From positions 370,681 through 434,680 of the forward strand of contig CAVUGE010000017.1 of NCBI GenBank assembly GCA_963740945.1: 64,000 nucleotides of DNA, read 5' to 3'. The notes beneath the pieces are model-generated. The model worked only from the letters and a program-made list of their open reading frames with translations, was not told the DNA's origin and ran no database searches. Shown in pieces: positions 34,850 to 43,303 of this stretch. The stretch comes from CAVQBP01 sp963740945. GTDB taxonomy: Bacteria; Bacteroidota; Ignavibacteria; Ignavibacteriales; Ignavibacteriaceae. The position numbers and the translations under genes are program-made. Position 1 is the stretch's first letter. Every line of letters starts with the position of its first letter.

Positions 34850-35095
34850 TTTTTCTAAAGATGCTAAAAATATCTTAGTTTTTATTGCATAATCAAAATA
34901 GGCAATATCTAAATTATTTAACCTTATTGATACATTATTTAGCCGGTCTTCGAACGGCATTTTAGAAAGATCAATATCTTGCTCTTTTAATTTACTAAAA
35001 TCTAATTGAAGGGAATTTAAATAATTTATCTTTTCGTCTATATCTTCAATAGAATCTGCTAATGCAAGTTTCTCGAAATAATCTCTTTCTTCCAT
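34841..35095 (-). CDS. Small hypothetical helical protein
   Basis: 84 aa, charged and without Cys, membrane segments or a signal. Predicted mostly helical (MEERDYFEKLALADSIEDIDEK... and ...DRLNNVSIRLNNLD). It lies 10 bp downstream of the metallophosphoesterase remnant on the same strand and was probably cotranscribed with it. The family is not recognised. Its survival next to a broken gene leaves its status open. Confidence 0.5.
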   Translation of the reverse strand: MEERDYFEKLALADSIEDIDEKINYLNSLQLDFSKLKEQDIDLSKMPFEDRLNNVSIRLNNLDIAYFDYAIKTKIFLASLEKSN

Positions 35096-35105
35096 ATTAA
35101 TATCA

Positions 35106-35760
35106 TTATTTTATAATTGAAAATAGTTTCGGTTCATCTCGATTATCAATAATCGATGAAGTGTTATGAATAATTCTGTGAGTCTCAATATTGATTTTAG
35201 AATGTTGGACATTTACAAAATTAATTTTTAGTTCATCATCAATAGGACCCAGCAAACTTGCTCCTGCATTAATGAATCTTACTCCTTTTCGAATATATTC
35301 ATTATTTTCATGTATATGACCATGTAAAACAAGGTCAACTTTATACATTTGAAATAATTGAAAAAGTCTCTTCTTCTTTTTCAATCTCATAGTCTGCTTC
35401 TCTATGTTCTGCCATAAACTTGAAGCAGATTTATTTTTATCTACATTAATTTTATTAAAATGATGATGAACGATGATAAGTTTTTTTGCTGGTTCAATAT
35501 AACACTTGCTAAGGATATTTGCTAGGAAATTATACTCATCTTTATAAATTTTTCCATTGGATGCAAAAGGATTGTTTAATTTTGAATATTTTGCGATGGA
35601 ATTTAATCCGATTATGGATACTTCATTAATTTTTTTAAGTATGGGAAAATTTCGTGAAACCTTCGGAATACTTCAAACTCAATACCCAGCCTATTTCCAT
35701 AAAACCTGCTGCAAAAAGATAAATCCAATTCGTTTCAATTCCCTTTTATTTTTCCATCAC
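35106..35760 (-). pseudogene. Broken metallophosphoesterase (calcineurin-like)
   Basis: The minus strand is open from about 35655 down to 35106 and encodes the C-terminal half of a calcineurin-like phosphoesterase: INEVSIIGLNSIAKYSKLNN, LIVHHHFNK, DLVLHGHIHENNEY and INAGASLLG. The preceding segment (YGNRLGIEFEVFRRFHEIFP, YLKK) is in another frame and joins it if one A is added to the A7 run near 35631-35637. The N-terminal DxH and GNHD metal motifs are missing altogether, so beyond the frameshift the 5' part is deleted. The first ATG in the downstream frame is at 35390, too late for an active enzyme. Confidence 0.72.
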
Positions 35761-35834
35761 TAAAATGGGGAAAAAAATTTACTCTATTATTAACTCTAAA
35801 TTAATTTATCATTATCTAATTGTTAACTCTTACA

Positions 35835-35894
35835 CTTGAACTTGCACTTGAACTTACACTTGAACTTGCACTTGAACTTGCACTTGAACTTGCA
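35835..35894. repeat. 12-bp tandem repeat, five units of cttgaacttgca
   Basis: Five exact or near-exact 12-bp units (35835, 35847, 35859, 35871, 35883), with an underlying 6-bp half-repeat (acttga/acttgc). They end at the base before the dinB stop codon. They separate two broken genes and may mark a slippage or recombination site. Confidence 0.9.
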
Positions 35895-36384
35895 CTATTT
35901 TATCAATCTCTTAACCAGCTGAATCTGTCCTGCATGATAAACATCGTGCATTGCGATTCCAATTAACAGCCTGGATATTTTTTGCTTCTCACTTTCCGCT
36001 TTAATTTGGAAATCTTCATCACTTAAATCTAAAACTAAAGAATAAAGTTCTTCATGTAAATCATTTAATAATTTCTTTTGCTTTTTCCATTCGGATTCAC
36101 TTAATGTATTCGGGCTTTCAAACCAATTGGTCCCCTTCAAAGGAAATTTAATCTCCCCATTTTTCCTGATTCTTTGAATAACTCTATATACCCAGTAAGA
36201 AGAATGGACCGTTATTTCGTAAATATTATGTCTGTCTTTCGACGGTCTCCTTAACGAATCTTCTGCAGTCACTCCTTTTAAAAGAACTATGAAGATTGGG
36301 GCCGTGCCAGGCCTTTTTATAGTAAGCCTCCTCTATAATTTCCTTAAAGAAATTATTTCCCTTTAATGCATTTTTATTTCTCAT
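35895..36384 (-). pseudogene. Frameshifted DinB-family protein
   Basis: An ATG at 36384 opens MRNKNALKGNNFFKEII and EEAYYKKAWHGPNL, the usual DinB N-terminal helix with the AWHGP motif. The rest of the family continues in another frame from about 36287 (LLKGVTAEDSLRRP, RHNIYEITVHSSYWVY with the metal-ligand His, and AMHDVYHAGQIQLVKRL at the end). Removing one base near the agttctttt run (36282-36290) joins them. DinB/YfiT proteins are four-helix metal-dependent transferases, some using bacillithiol. Without repair of the shift, only a 125-aa GTG-started piece (36272) could be made. Confidence 0.75.
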
Positions 36385-36568
36385 ATTGTTAATTTTTGAT
36401 AATAATTATTTAAATTATATAAAGTAATTTGAATTTAATAAATTTCTTACATAGTTGTTAATTTTGAAATATCAATTATTATTTCCAACTAATGTTCAGT
36501 AAGCTAAACAATTTAAATATTTCAAATTAATTGATCTTAAATTATTACTCTTTATAAATCAAATGATT

Positions 36569-36603
36569 CATCTAACAGCCATCTTACAGACATCTAACAG
36601 CCA
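36569..36603. repeat. Direct repeat of catctaacagcca
   Basis: A 13-bp word is repeated with 22-bp spacing (36569 and 36591) in the 305-bp AT-rich gap between the dinB remnant and the VOC gene. Nothing else is recognised in that gap. Confidence 0.6.
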
Positions 36604-36689
36604 ATAAATCCAATCTAACTCAACTTGAAATCCAAATAATTTTTAGTAAATTCACCATTATATTTTAACTTTTATTATAAAATTTAATT

Positions 36690-37073
36690 ATGACAAACAA
36701 AAAGGTTACCGGAATTGGGGGAATTTTTTTCAAATCTAAAGAACCGGATAAAGTGAAAGAATGGTATCAAAAGAATTTAGGTCTTGTTACTAATGAATAT
36801 GGTTCACTCTTTGAATTTAGATCCCTAGACAATCCTGACAAAAAGGGATATTTGCAATGGAGCCCTTTCCCTGATAATACAAATTATTTTGATCCCTCTA
36901 AAAAAGATTTCATGATTAATTATAGGGTTGAGAATCTTACTGAATTGGTTGAGGAATTAAAAAAGAACGGTGTTACTATCGTAGATTCAATTGAAGAATT
37001 CGAATATGGAAAGTTTATTCACATTCTAGATCCTGAAAATAATAAGATAGAACTTTGGGAACCTGTTGATTAG
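36690..37073 (+). CDS. VOC-family (glyoxalase/bleomycin-resistance fold) protein
   Basis: 127 aa with two beta-alpha-beta3 modules: an N-terminal GIGGIFFKSKEPDKVKEWYQKNLGL strand-helix, and a C-terminal MINYRVENLTELVEELKKNGV ... GKFIHILDPENNKIELWEP ending in the usual metal-ligand Glu. This is a lone cytoplasmic VOC domain. The reaction cannot be read from sequence; members include glyoxalases, dioxygenases and drug-binding proteins. It stands alone between the decayed block and an inverted-repeat element. Confidence 0.85.
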   Translation: MTNKKVTGIGGIFFKSKEPDKVKEWYQKNLGLVTNEYGSLFEFRSLDNPDKKGYLQWSPFPDNTNYFDPSKKDFMINYRVENLTELVEELKKNGVTIVDSIEEFEYGKFIHILDPENNKIELWEPVD

Positions 37074-37117
37074 GCTCTTGATAAACCATCTGAAGAAAAA
37101 ATTACTTCATAATTGAA

Positions 37118-37250
37118 GTTACGCAACATCCGGTATTTGAAAGATGACATCTTTACTTTTTAAAAATTAGGCTTTATCCGAACTTACATTTTAATAATAA
37201 ATTGAACATGATTTTTCTTTTTAAAGATGTCATCTTTACATCTGCGTAAC
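37118..37250. mobile_element. 133-bp inverted-repeat element (MITE/BIME-like)
   Basis: Ends are GTTACGCA and TGCGTAAC. Inside, two near-identical 15-bp palindromes AAAGATG-A-CATCTTT (37140-37154) and AAAGATG-T-CATCTTT (37223-37237) face each other across an AT-rich core. No coding sequence and no clear target-site duplication. It is probably a small non-autonomous element or a REP-type pair, in the gap between the VOC and LysE genes. Confidence 0.6.
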
Positions 37251-37332
37251 ACTAGTTAATAATTTAATACTTCAACAATAAAGCAATTAAACAATTTCTG
37301 AAATGATTAGTTTTCTTTTTAAAAAAAATTAA

Positions 37333-37938
37333 ATGTTTAGCTATTTAATCTTCGGAATTACATTTGGTTTTGCTGCAGCTGCACAGCCGGGCCCTCTTCA
37401 AACATATATTATATCGCAGACTTTTACTAATGGTTGGCGTAAAACATTGCCTGCTTCTTTCTCACCTCTAATTAGCGATGTCCCAATAATCATACTGGTT
37501 TTGTTTTTATTAAACCAGGTTCCTGCTTCGTTAGTCCGGTTTTTGCATCTTGCAGGAGCTTTATTCCTTTTTTATTTGGTTTTTGATACATTTAAAACAT
37601 GGAAAAATTATGATGAGGAAACGAAAGCTGAATCTCAATCAAATCAACAAACTTTATTTAAAGCTGCAGTTGTGAATTTCCTAAATCCTAACCCTTACCT
37701 TGGCTGGAGCCTGGTTATGGGACCTCTCTTTCTAAGAGGATATAAAGAAGCACCTATCAACGGGATTACTCTCTTAATTAGTTTTTATGCTACACTTATA
37801 ACAGGCATTGCAGGTATTATTTTTATTTTTGCCTTTGCAAAAAACTTTGGTCCTAGAGTAGTAAAAGTAATGCTGGGAATCTCCGTTATTGCACTTGCTT
37901 GTTTTGGGTTTTATCAACTATGGTTAGGGCTTGCGTAA
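37333..37938 (+). CDS. LysE-family exporter
   Basis: 201 aa with six hydrophobic segments. The N-terminal GFAAAAQPGPLQTYI contains the PGP motif of the LysE/RhtB superfamily, and VVNFLNPNPYLGWSLVMGP is the second conserved asparagine/proline motif. It exports amino acids or similar small metabolites by proton antiport; the substrate is unknown. The start ATG follows a run of A with no strong RBS. The gene is separate from the Tricorn gene by 62 bp. Confidence 0.88.
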   Translation: MFSYLIFGITFGFAAAAQPGPLQTYIISQTFTNGWRKTLPASFSPLISDVPIIILVLFLLNQVPASLVRFLHLAGALFLFYLVFDTFKTWKNYDEETKAESQSNQQTLFKAAVVNFLNPNPYLGWSLVMGPLFLRGYKEAPINGITLLISFYATLITGIAGIIFIFAFAKNFGPRVVKVMLGISVIALACFGFYQLWLGLA

Positions 37939-38000
37939 AATAACTATTTAATTTTTATATTAAAAATACTGTTGTATAAATTTTATTAAATGAGGAAAAT

Positions 38001-41000
38001 ATGAAAAAAAGTCGGGCAGCTTATTATCTTATATTGTTATTTTTTATCATAATATTCTCAAGTGGAATTTCTTCCCTTTCTTCTGCACAAACAAATTCTT
38101 CAAAAGTATTATGCAGATATCCGGCACTTTATAATAATACAATTGTTTTTGAATCAAGCGGAAACCTTTGGAAAGTTAATAGGAATGGCGGAACCGCAAG
38201 CAGACTTACATCAGATAACGGTTTTGATATTATGCCCCGCTTTTCTCCCGATGGAAAGAATATTGCTTTTACTGGTGAATATGATGGTAATACAGATGTC
38301 TATACTATCCCTGTTGAAGGAGGTATGGCAAAAAGACTCACATATCATTCTGATGTTATAAAAGATGCTCCTCTCAGATGGGGTCCCGATAATATGGTTG
38401 TTACCTGGACTCCTGATAGTAAAAATATAATCTTTCTTTCCAGAAGAAATACTTTTAACTCATGGTTTGGTAGATTATTTTCCGTCCCTGTGGAGGGCGG
38501 TTTACCTGAACAGCTTCCGCTTCCAAATGGAGGCCTCTTATCTTTTAACTCCGATGGAAGTATGATTGCCTACAACAGGATTTTCAGAAATTTTAGAACT
38601 TGGAAAAATTACTATGGCGGCTTAGCTCAGGATATCTGGATTTATAATTTTAACAGCAAGAATATTGATAAAGTAACTGATTGGAAAGGTACTGATTCCT
38701 ATCCTATGTGGTACAAAAATACAATTTACTTTGCCAGCGATAGAGGTCCGGAAAATAGAATAAATATATGGGCATATGATACACAAACTAAAATTTTTAG
38801 ACAGCTTACTAACTTCAAAGACTACGATGTTGATTGGCCGGGTCTTGGTAATAACGGAATTGTATTTCAATGCGGAGGCTCTTTATATGTTATTGATCTC
38901 CCAGGTGAAAAGTTGAATGAGATAAATGTTGATGTCCCCGATGATGGCACTCAAACTCGTCCTAAATGGGTAAACGCTAATAAACAAATAGTCACTTATC
39001 AAATTGCTCCCAATGGAAAAAGAGCTTTGCTCGGTGCAAGAGGGGATATATTTACTGTTCCCGAAGAACATGGCAATATTAGAAACTTAACTGAAACTTC
39101 TGATGCTCGTGAAGAAAATCCATCATGGTCACCGGATGGTAAATGGGTTGCTTATGTAACTGATCCAGATGGAGAAAGCCAGATAGCAATTAAGTCTTCA
39201 GATGGATCCGGTAAAGAACAAATTATAACCAATAGTAAAAAGGGATATTTCTATGGCCCTGTTTGGGCACCTGGAAGTGATAAACTTGCCTTTTCTGATA
39301 ACGAAAAAACTCTCTGGTATATAAATATTAAAGAAAAGAAATTAATTAAAGTTGACCAATCAAAACGGGATGAAATCCATGATTTTCATTGGTCTCCGGA
39401 TGGTTTATGGATTACTTATAACAAAATTGCAGAAAACAATTTTAGTGATATTTATCTTTATAATTTAAATGATTATAAGGTTGTAAATATCAGTTCGGAA
39501 ATGAACGATGATTATAACCCTGTTTTTAGTTCTGATGGTAAATATCTATACTTTATTTCATCAAGGCATGAAAATCCTGTCTCAAGTCAAATTGAATTTA
39601 ATATGGCAACAGAAAAAATGGGGGGGGTATACATTGCAACTCTGCAAATATCTGAGCCGTCTCCATTCGCACCTAGATCCGATGAAGGCTCATTTGAAAC
39701 AAAAAAAGATACTTCAAAAAAATCTCAATGGAAACCGGGTGCAATTGAACCAATTAAAATTGATATCAATGGATTAATGTCTAGAGCCGTTCCTTTACCA
39801 GTTCCATCAGCAAATATTCATCAATTATTGACATCGGAAGAATTTATTTATTATATGACTTCACCTTCTAGAATTGTTGATGGCCCAAGGCTTCCTGGTG
39901 AAGATGATACCCTCCATGTTTTTGATTTGAAAAATAGAAGAGAATCAAGTTTAATATCCGGGCTTCAAGGATATGAACTAAGCGCTGATGGGAGTAAAAT
40001 TATTTACCAAAAGAAAAATAATTATGTAATCGCAGATTCTAAACCAGGTCCGGAGTTAAAGAAAAGTGAAAAAAATTTAGATTTATCCGGTATGAAAATC
40101 CTGATTGATCCTATTGATGAATGGAATGAAATGTTTCATCAGGCTTGGAGACTGGAAAGAGATTTCTTTTTCAATCCCGAAATGAATGGTAAGAATTGGG
40201 ATGAGATTAAAACCAAATATGAAAAACTTCTTCCTGAATTATCATGTAGAGCTGATTTAAATTATTTAATAGGTGAAATGATAGGCGAACTTCAAAATTC
40301 TCATACTTATGTTGGCGGTGGTGATGAACCTAATAATGAATCTAATCCGACAGGACTTTTAGGTGTTGATTTTGCCTTAGATAAATCCTCCAGTCGATAT
40401 TATTTTAAAAAAATATATACTGGAGATAATACAAGAGAAGATCTTCGCTCTCCTTTAACAGAACCTGGTGTTAATGCTAAAGAAGGTGATTTTATCTTGA
40501 AAGTAGATGGTCATGAACTTAAAGCACCGGAAAATCCTTATAGCCTTTTTGTTAATACTCTGGAAAAGACTGTTACTTTAACTTTGGCAGATGATGCAAA
40601 TGGTTCGAATCAGCATGATGAAGTAGTTAAACCTATTAATGAAGAATTAAATTTAAGATTAAAAGATTGGATCGATCATAATCGCGGTATCGTTAGCAAG
40701 GAATCAAATGGAAAAATTGGATATATATATCTTTCAGATATGGGTGACGTTGGTATAAATCAGTTTGTCAATCAGTTTTATCCTCAGATCCGTAAAGAAG
40801 GTTTAATTGTTGATGTTCGTTACAATGGGGGAGGAAATATCGATCAGATCCTTCTCGAAAGACTCAGAAGAATTCTAATTGGAATGGAAACAAACCGGCA
40901 AGGAGAACCAGGCACAATACCTGGAGAAGTTCTAAATGGTTATATGGTTGCCTTAATAAATAATTATTCCGCCTCCGATGGAGATATATTCCCTTTTTAT

Positions 41001-41330
41001 TTCAAAAAATACAATTTAGGTCCTCTCATCGGTACAAGGACATGGGGCGGTGTTAGGGGAATTCGCGGATACTGGAAATTATTAGATGGAGGATATATTA
41101 CAGTTCCTGAGTTCAGTATTTTCGGATTAAATTCTCAATGGGTGATTGAAAATCATGGTGTGGAACCGGATATTGAAGTTGATGATCTGCCAGGCGAAAT
41201 TATGGCTGGCAAAGATGCCCAGCTGGAAAAAGGTATAAAATATATAATGAATAAAATAAACGAACATCCTATGGAAATTCCCAAGCGTCCGCCATTAATT
41301 CCATCTTATCCTCCGGACAAAGGCCAATGA
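38001..41330 (+). CDS. Exported Tricorn-protease homologue (S41 family)
   Basis: 1109 aa. An N-terminal signal peptide (KKSRAAYYLILLFFIIIFSSGISSLSSAQT) is followed by beta-propeller repeats of the PD40/WD40-like type (motifs such as FSPDGKNIAF, WSPDGKWVAY, FSSDGKYLYF), the C1 helical domain, a PDZ domain (about 790-860) and the C2 tail-specific protease domain. Catalytic residues are His768 in NSHTYVGGGD and Ser992 in the SASDGD loop, with VRYNGGGNIDQ as oxyanion region. Archaeal Tricorn is cytoplasmic, so the signal here implies a periplasmic or secreted peptide-degrading role. RBS gaggaa. Confidence 0.92.
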   Translation: MKKSRAAYYLILLFFIIIFSSGISSLSSAQTNSSKVLCRYPALYNNTIVFESSGNLWKVNRNGGTASRLTSDNGFDIMPRFSPDGKNIAFTGEYDGNTDVYTIPVEGGMAKRLTYHSDVIKDAPLRWGPDNMVVTWTPDSKNIIFLSRRNTFNSWFGRLFSVPVEGGLPEQLPLPNGGLLSFNSDGSMIAYNRIFRNFRTWKNYYGGLAQDIWIYNFNSKNIDKVTDWKGTDSYPMWYKNTIYFASDRGPENRINIWAYDTQTKIFRQLTNFKDYDVDWPGLGNNGIVFQCGGSLYVIDLPGEKLNEINVDVPDDGTQTRPKWVNANKQIVTYQIAPNGKRALLGARGDIFTVPEEHGNIRNLTETSDAREENPSWSPDGKWVAYVTDPDGESQIAIKSSDGSGKEQIITNSKKGYFYGPVWAPGSDKLAFSDNEKTLWYINIKEKKLIKVDQSKRDEIHDFHWSPDGLWITYNKIAENNFSDIYLYNLNDYKVVNISSEMNDDYNPVFSSDGKYLYFISSRHENPVSSQIEFNMATEKMGGVYIATLQISEPSPFAPRSDEGSFETKKDTSKKSQWKPGAIEPIKIDINGLMSRAVPLPVPSANIHQLLTSEEFIYYMTSPSRIVDGPRLPGEDDTLHVFDLKNRRESSLISGLQGYELSADGSKIIYQKKNNYVIADSKPGPELKKSEKNLDLSGMKILIDPIDEWNEMFHQAWRLERDFFFNPEMNGKNWDEIKTKYEKLLPELSCRADLNYLIGEMIGELQNSHTYVGGGDEPNNESNPTGLLGVDFALDKSSSRYYFKKIYTGDNTREDLRSPLTEPGVNAKEGDFILKVDGHELKAPENPYSLFVNTLEKTVTLTLADDANGSNQHDEVVKPINEELNLRLKDWIDHNRGIVSKESNGKIGYIYLSDMGDVGINQFVNQFYPQIRKEGLIVDVRYNGGGNIDQILLERLRRILIGMETNRQGEPGTIPGEVLNGYMVALINNYSASDGDIFPFYFKKYNLGPLIGTRTWGGVRGIRGYWKLLDGGYITVPEFSIFGLNSQWVIENHGVEPDIEVDDLPGEIMAGKDAQLEKGIKYIMNKINEHPMEIPKRPPLIPSYPPDKGQ

Positions 41331-41436
41331 AAAACTACAGAAATTAATTACCTTTGGATTATCCAACGGAAAATTTGGATAGATATGATGAAAAGGATTA
41401 GGCTTTAGCCCAAATAACTAAAGCAAAAGTTTAACA

Positions 41437-41485
41437 CCGGACTTTTTAGTCCGGCTCCTCCCCCTCTCCTTACTAAGGAGAGGGG
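41437..41485. repeat. Two strong hairpins downstream of the Tricorn gene
   Basis: CCGGACT-TTTT-AGTCCGG lies at 41437-41454, and a perfect 12-bp-arm palindrome CCCCTCTCCTTA-C-TAAGGAGAGGGG at 41461-41485 is followed by ggctggggggtgagg. A half copy of the first (ttttagtccgg) recurs at 41557. They lie in the 436-bp gap before padR and are probably interspersed repeats rather than a simple terminator. Confidence 0.7.
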
Positions 41486-41578
41486 GCTGGGGGGTGAGGT
41501 TAAACTCAAATATTGTGAGACATTATTATTACTCATTTAGACTTTTCGCACAGCCTCTTTTAGTCCGGTGCCTCTTCA

Positions 41579-41652
41579 CTCCCGGAGGAGCGAAATATTA
41601 TTAGAAGCAAAATAAACCAAAGATATCCCGCACTCCATAGGTATGCTATATT
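41579..41652. repeat. Diverged copy of the composite hairpin unit
   Basis: A left hairpin CTCC-CGGA-GGAG (41579-41590) is followed by gaaatattatta as in the RAYT array. A right element ACTCC-ATA-GGTAT, followed by gctatatt, begins 53 bp later (41632), matching the 52-54 bp spacing of the array units at 13064-14001. There is no transposase here. Confidence 0.55.
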
Positions 41653-41714
41653 GTTTTCATCTTTAAAATATACTTTAACATCCAAAAAAAATATACTATT
41701 TATGTAATATTACC

Positions 41715-41749
41715 TTGACAGACATAGTAATATGATATATATTGTATCA
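41715..41749 (+). promoter_or_regulatory. Possible padR promoter
   Basis: TTGACA (41715-41720) and an AT-rich tatatattg block (41737-41745) lie about 20-45 bp before padR. The surrounding gtaatattac palindrome and agtaatatga could be an autoregulatory operator. Confidence 0.3.
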
Positions 41750-41766
41750 GTTCTTTTGGAGAAATT

Positions 41767-42096
41767 ATGGATGAATTAAAAATATCCTCTGATTTAATAA
41801 GAGGGCACATAGATACATTTATTTTAAAGTTGCTTCTGAAAGGCGATAAATATGGCTATGAGATAGGAAAATTAATATCATTAGCCTCAGAAGGTGAATT
41901 TGAATTAAAAGAAGCTTCAATGTATTCTAGTCTTAAAAGATTGGAAAAAGATGGATACATTGTATCCTATTGGGGAGACGAAACTCAGGGAGCAAGAAGA
42001 AAATACTATAAAATAACCGGTGACGGGAAAATAAAATATAAAAAAAATAAAAATAGTTGGGAATACATTAAACATTTATTTGATAAACTAATTTAA
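41767..42096 (+). CDS. PadR-family transcriptional regulator
   Basis: 109 aa. A winged helix with LIRGHIDTFILKLLLKGDKYGYEIGKLI, ASMYSSLKRLEKDGYIVSYWG and ARRKYYKITGDGK is the PadR signature. RBS is ttggagaaatt. It is directly followed by a pentapeptide-repeat protein whose N-terminal helical domain is typical of proteins encoded with PadR regulators. It likely controls this three-gene set; the ligand is unknown. Confidence 0.92.
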   Translation: MDELKISSDLIRGHIDTFILKLLLKGDKYGYEIGKLISLASEGEFELKEASMYSSLKRLEKDGYIVSYWGDETQGARRKYYKITGDGKIKYKKNKNSWEYIKHLFDKLI

Positions 42097-42111
42097 TCAT
42101 AGGTGATAAAT

Positions 42112-42918
42112 ATGAACTATAAAGAAAAAATAAAATATTATTTAAACGATATTTTTATGCCGTATGAAAACTCTTCCGTAGTACAGGAAATCAAAGAAGA
42201 ATTATTAACGGATTTGTTAGAAAAATATGATGAATTTATAAAAGATGGTTATGATGAAGATATTTCCTATCAAAAAACGGTTAATTCTATCGGAGATATT
42301 TCTGAAATAATTGAAAGTATATCAGATAAAACAAACGAACTGCATAATAAAATCAATGAACCGACTATATTGGCTGGATGGAATTTGTCAAAAAGCAATA
42401 TGGTTAATTCCAGGCTTAATTCAGTAAATCTCAAAGCAGGTATATTTAACTATAGTGACTTTAAAAACTCTGATTTCAGTGGCTCCGACTTATCCGGCAG
42501 CTCTTTCAAAAGCAGTGACCTTAAAAATGTAAATTTTCAGAATGCAAATTTAAACGGCTCGGTCTTTAAGAGCAGCGATCTTGAAAATTGTAATTTTAAT
42601 TCTGCAAATCTTGATTCATGTAAAATTATTAAATCAAGTCTTCGAGATGCACAATTTGAAAAAGCTTCATTGAATAATGCTGAAATTAAATATTCCGAAT
42701 TAGCCGGAGTAAATTTTGACAATATGAAGTTCGTAGGAACTATTTTTGACTACTCAAGTTTGAAAGGAACTTCCTTTAAAAATGCTATACTTGAAAATGT
42801 ATCTTTTAGAACTAATGTCAAAAGAACTATTTTTGATGGCGCAAAAATGGATAAGGTGACATATGCATTATTAAAAGGTTATAAAGCTGATTTGACTAAT
42901 GTTGAAATCATCAACTAA
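42112..42918 (+). CDS. HAAS-like helical domain fused to a pentapeptide-repeat domain
   Basis: 268 aa. The N-terminal 80 residues (YYLNDIFMPYENSS...VQEIKEELLTDLLEKYDEF...SYQKTVNSIGDISEIIESI) match the HAAS/permease-prefix type domain found beside PadR regulators. Residues from about 95 to 262 are a right-handed beta-helix of pentapeptide repeats (runs such as SDFSGSDLSGSSF, ANLNGSVFKSSDL, ANLDSCKI). No membrane segment. The AGGTGA site favours ATG 42112 over the GTG at 42103. It lies 15 bp after padR and overlaps the GIY-YIG gene. The role is probably regulatory, perhaps sequestering or sensing for PadR; this is inference. Confidence 0.82.
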   Translation: MNYKEKIKYYLNDIFMPYENSSVVQEIKEELLTDLLEKYDEFIKDGYDEDISYQKTVNSIGDISEIIESISDKTNELHNKINEPTILAGWNLSKSNMVNSRLNSVNLKAGIFNYSDFKNSDFSGSDLSGSSFKSSDLKNVNFQNANLNGSVFKSSDLENCNFNSANLDSCKIIKSSLRDAQFEKASLNNAEIKYSELAGVNFDNMKFVGTIFDYSSLKGTSFKNAILENVSFRTNVKRTIFDGAKMDKVTYALLKGYKADLTNVEIIN

Positions 42919-43303
42919 AGGGGAAATAAATTCAAAGGTAAACATATTGGATAAGAAAAAATTAAAGAAACAATATTTACAATCCCTACCGCCGATGGGT
43001 ATTTTTCAAATAAAAAATATTGCAAATGGTAAATTATTTATTGGAAGCAGCAAAAATCTAAAAGGAAAATTAAATAGCGTTAAATTTCAGCTTGAAATGG
43101 GCTCTCATATGAATAAAGCCTTGCAGGAAGATTTTAATAATTACAAAGAAGAAAATTTTTTATTTGAAGTTATAGATTTTCTGGAACCAAAAGAAGACCC
43201 GGATTATGACTATACTGAAGATCTAAATTTACTGGAAGAGATGTGGCTCGAAAAACTTCAGCCTTATGGTGAGCGGGGATATAATAAAAATGTAACTTCC
43301 TAA
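42899..43303 (+). CDS. GIY-YIG nuclease-superfamily protein
   Basis: 134 aa. The GIY-YIG core appears as GIFQIKNIANGKLFIGSSKNLKGKLN, so the second motif is modified (FIG rather than YIG). It is followed by MGSHMNKALQEDFNNYKEENFLFEVIDFL and EEMWLEKLQPYGERGYN. The arrangement is that of a small stand-alone family common in Firmicutes. It overlaps the pentapeptide gene by 20 bp. An alternative start is TTG 42947, with AAAGG eight bases upstream. Whether it cuts DNA is unknown, because the catalytic Tyr of the second motif is replaced by Phe. Confidence 0.82.
   Translation: MLKSSTKGEINSKVNILDKKKLKKQYLQSLPPMGIFQIKNIANGKLFIGSSKNLKGKLNSVKFQLEMGSHMNKALQEDFNNYKEENFLFEVIDFLEPKEDPDYDYTEDLNLLEEMWLEKLQPYGERGYNKNVTS

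Noticed and set aside
35557..35763. 68-codon plus-strand frame opposite the phosphoesterase remnant
   Set aside because: Antisense to clear phosphoesterase-like sequence; no RBS or domain.
37118..37250. Attenuator or riboswitch in front of the LysE exporter
   Set aside because: The element is symmetric with inverted ends like a mobile repeat, lies over 80 bp from the start, and no known riboswitch core (for example a lysine-riboswitch motif) is recognisable.
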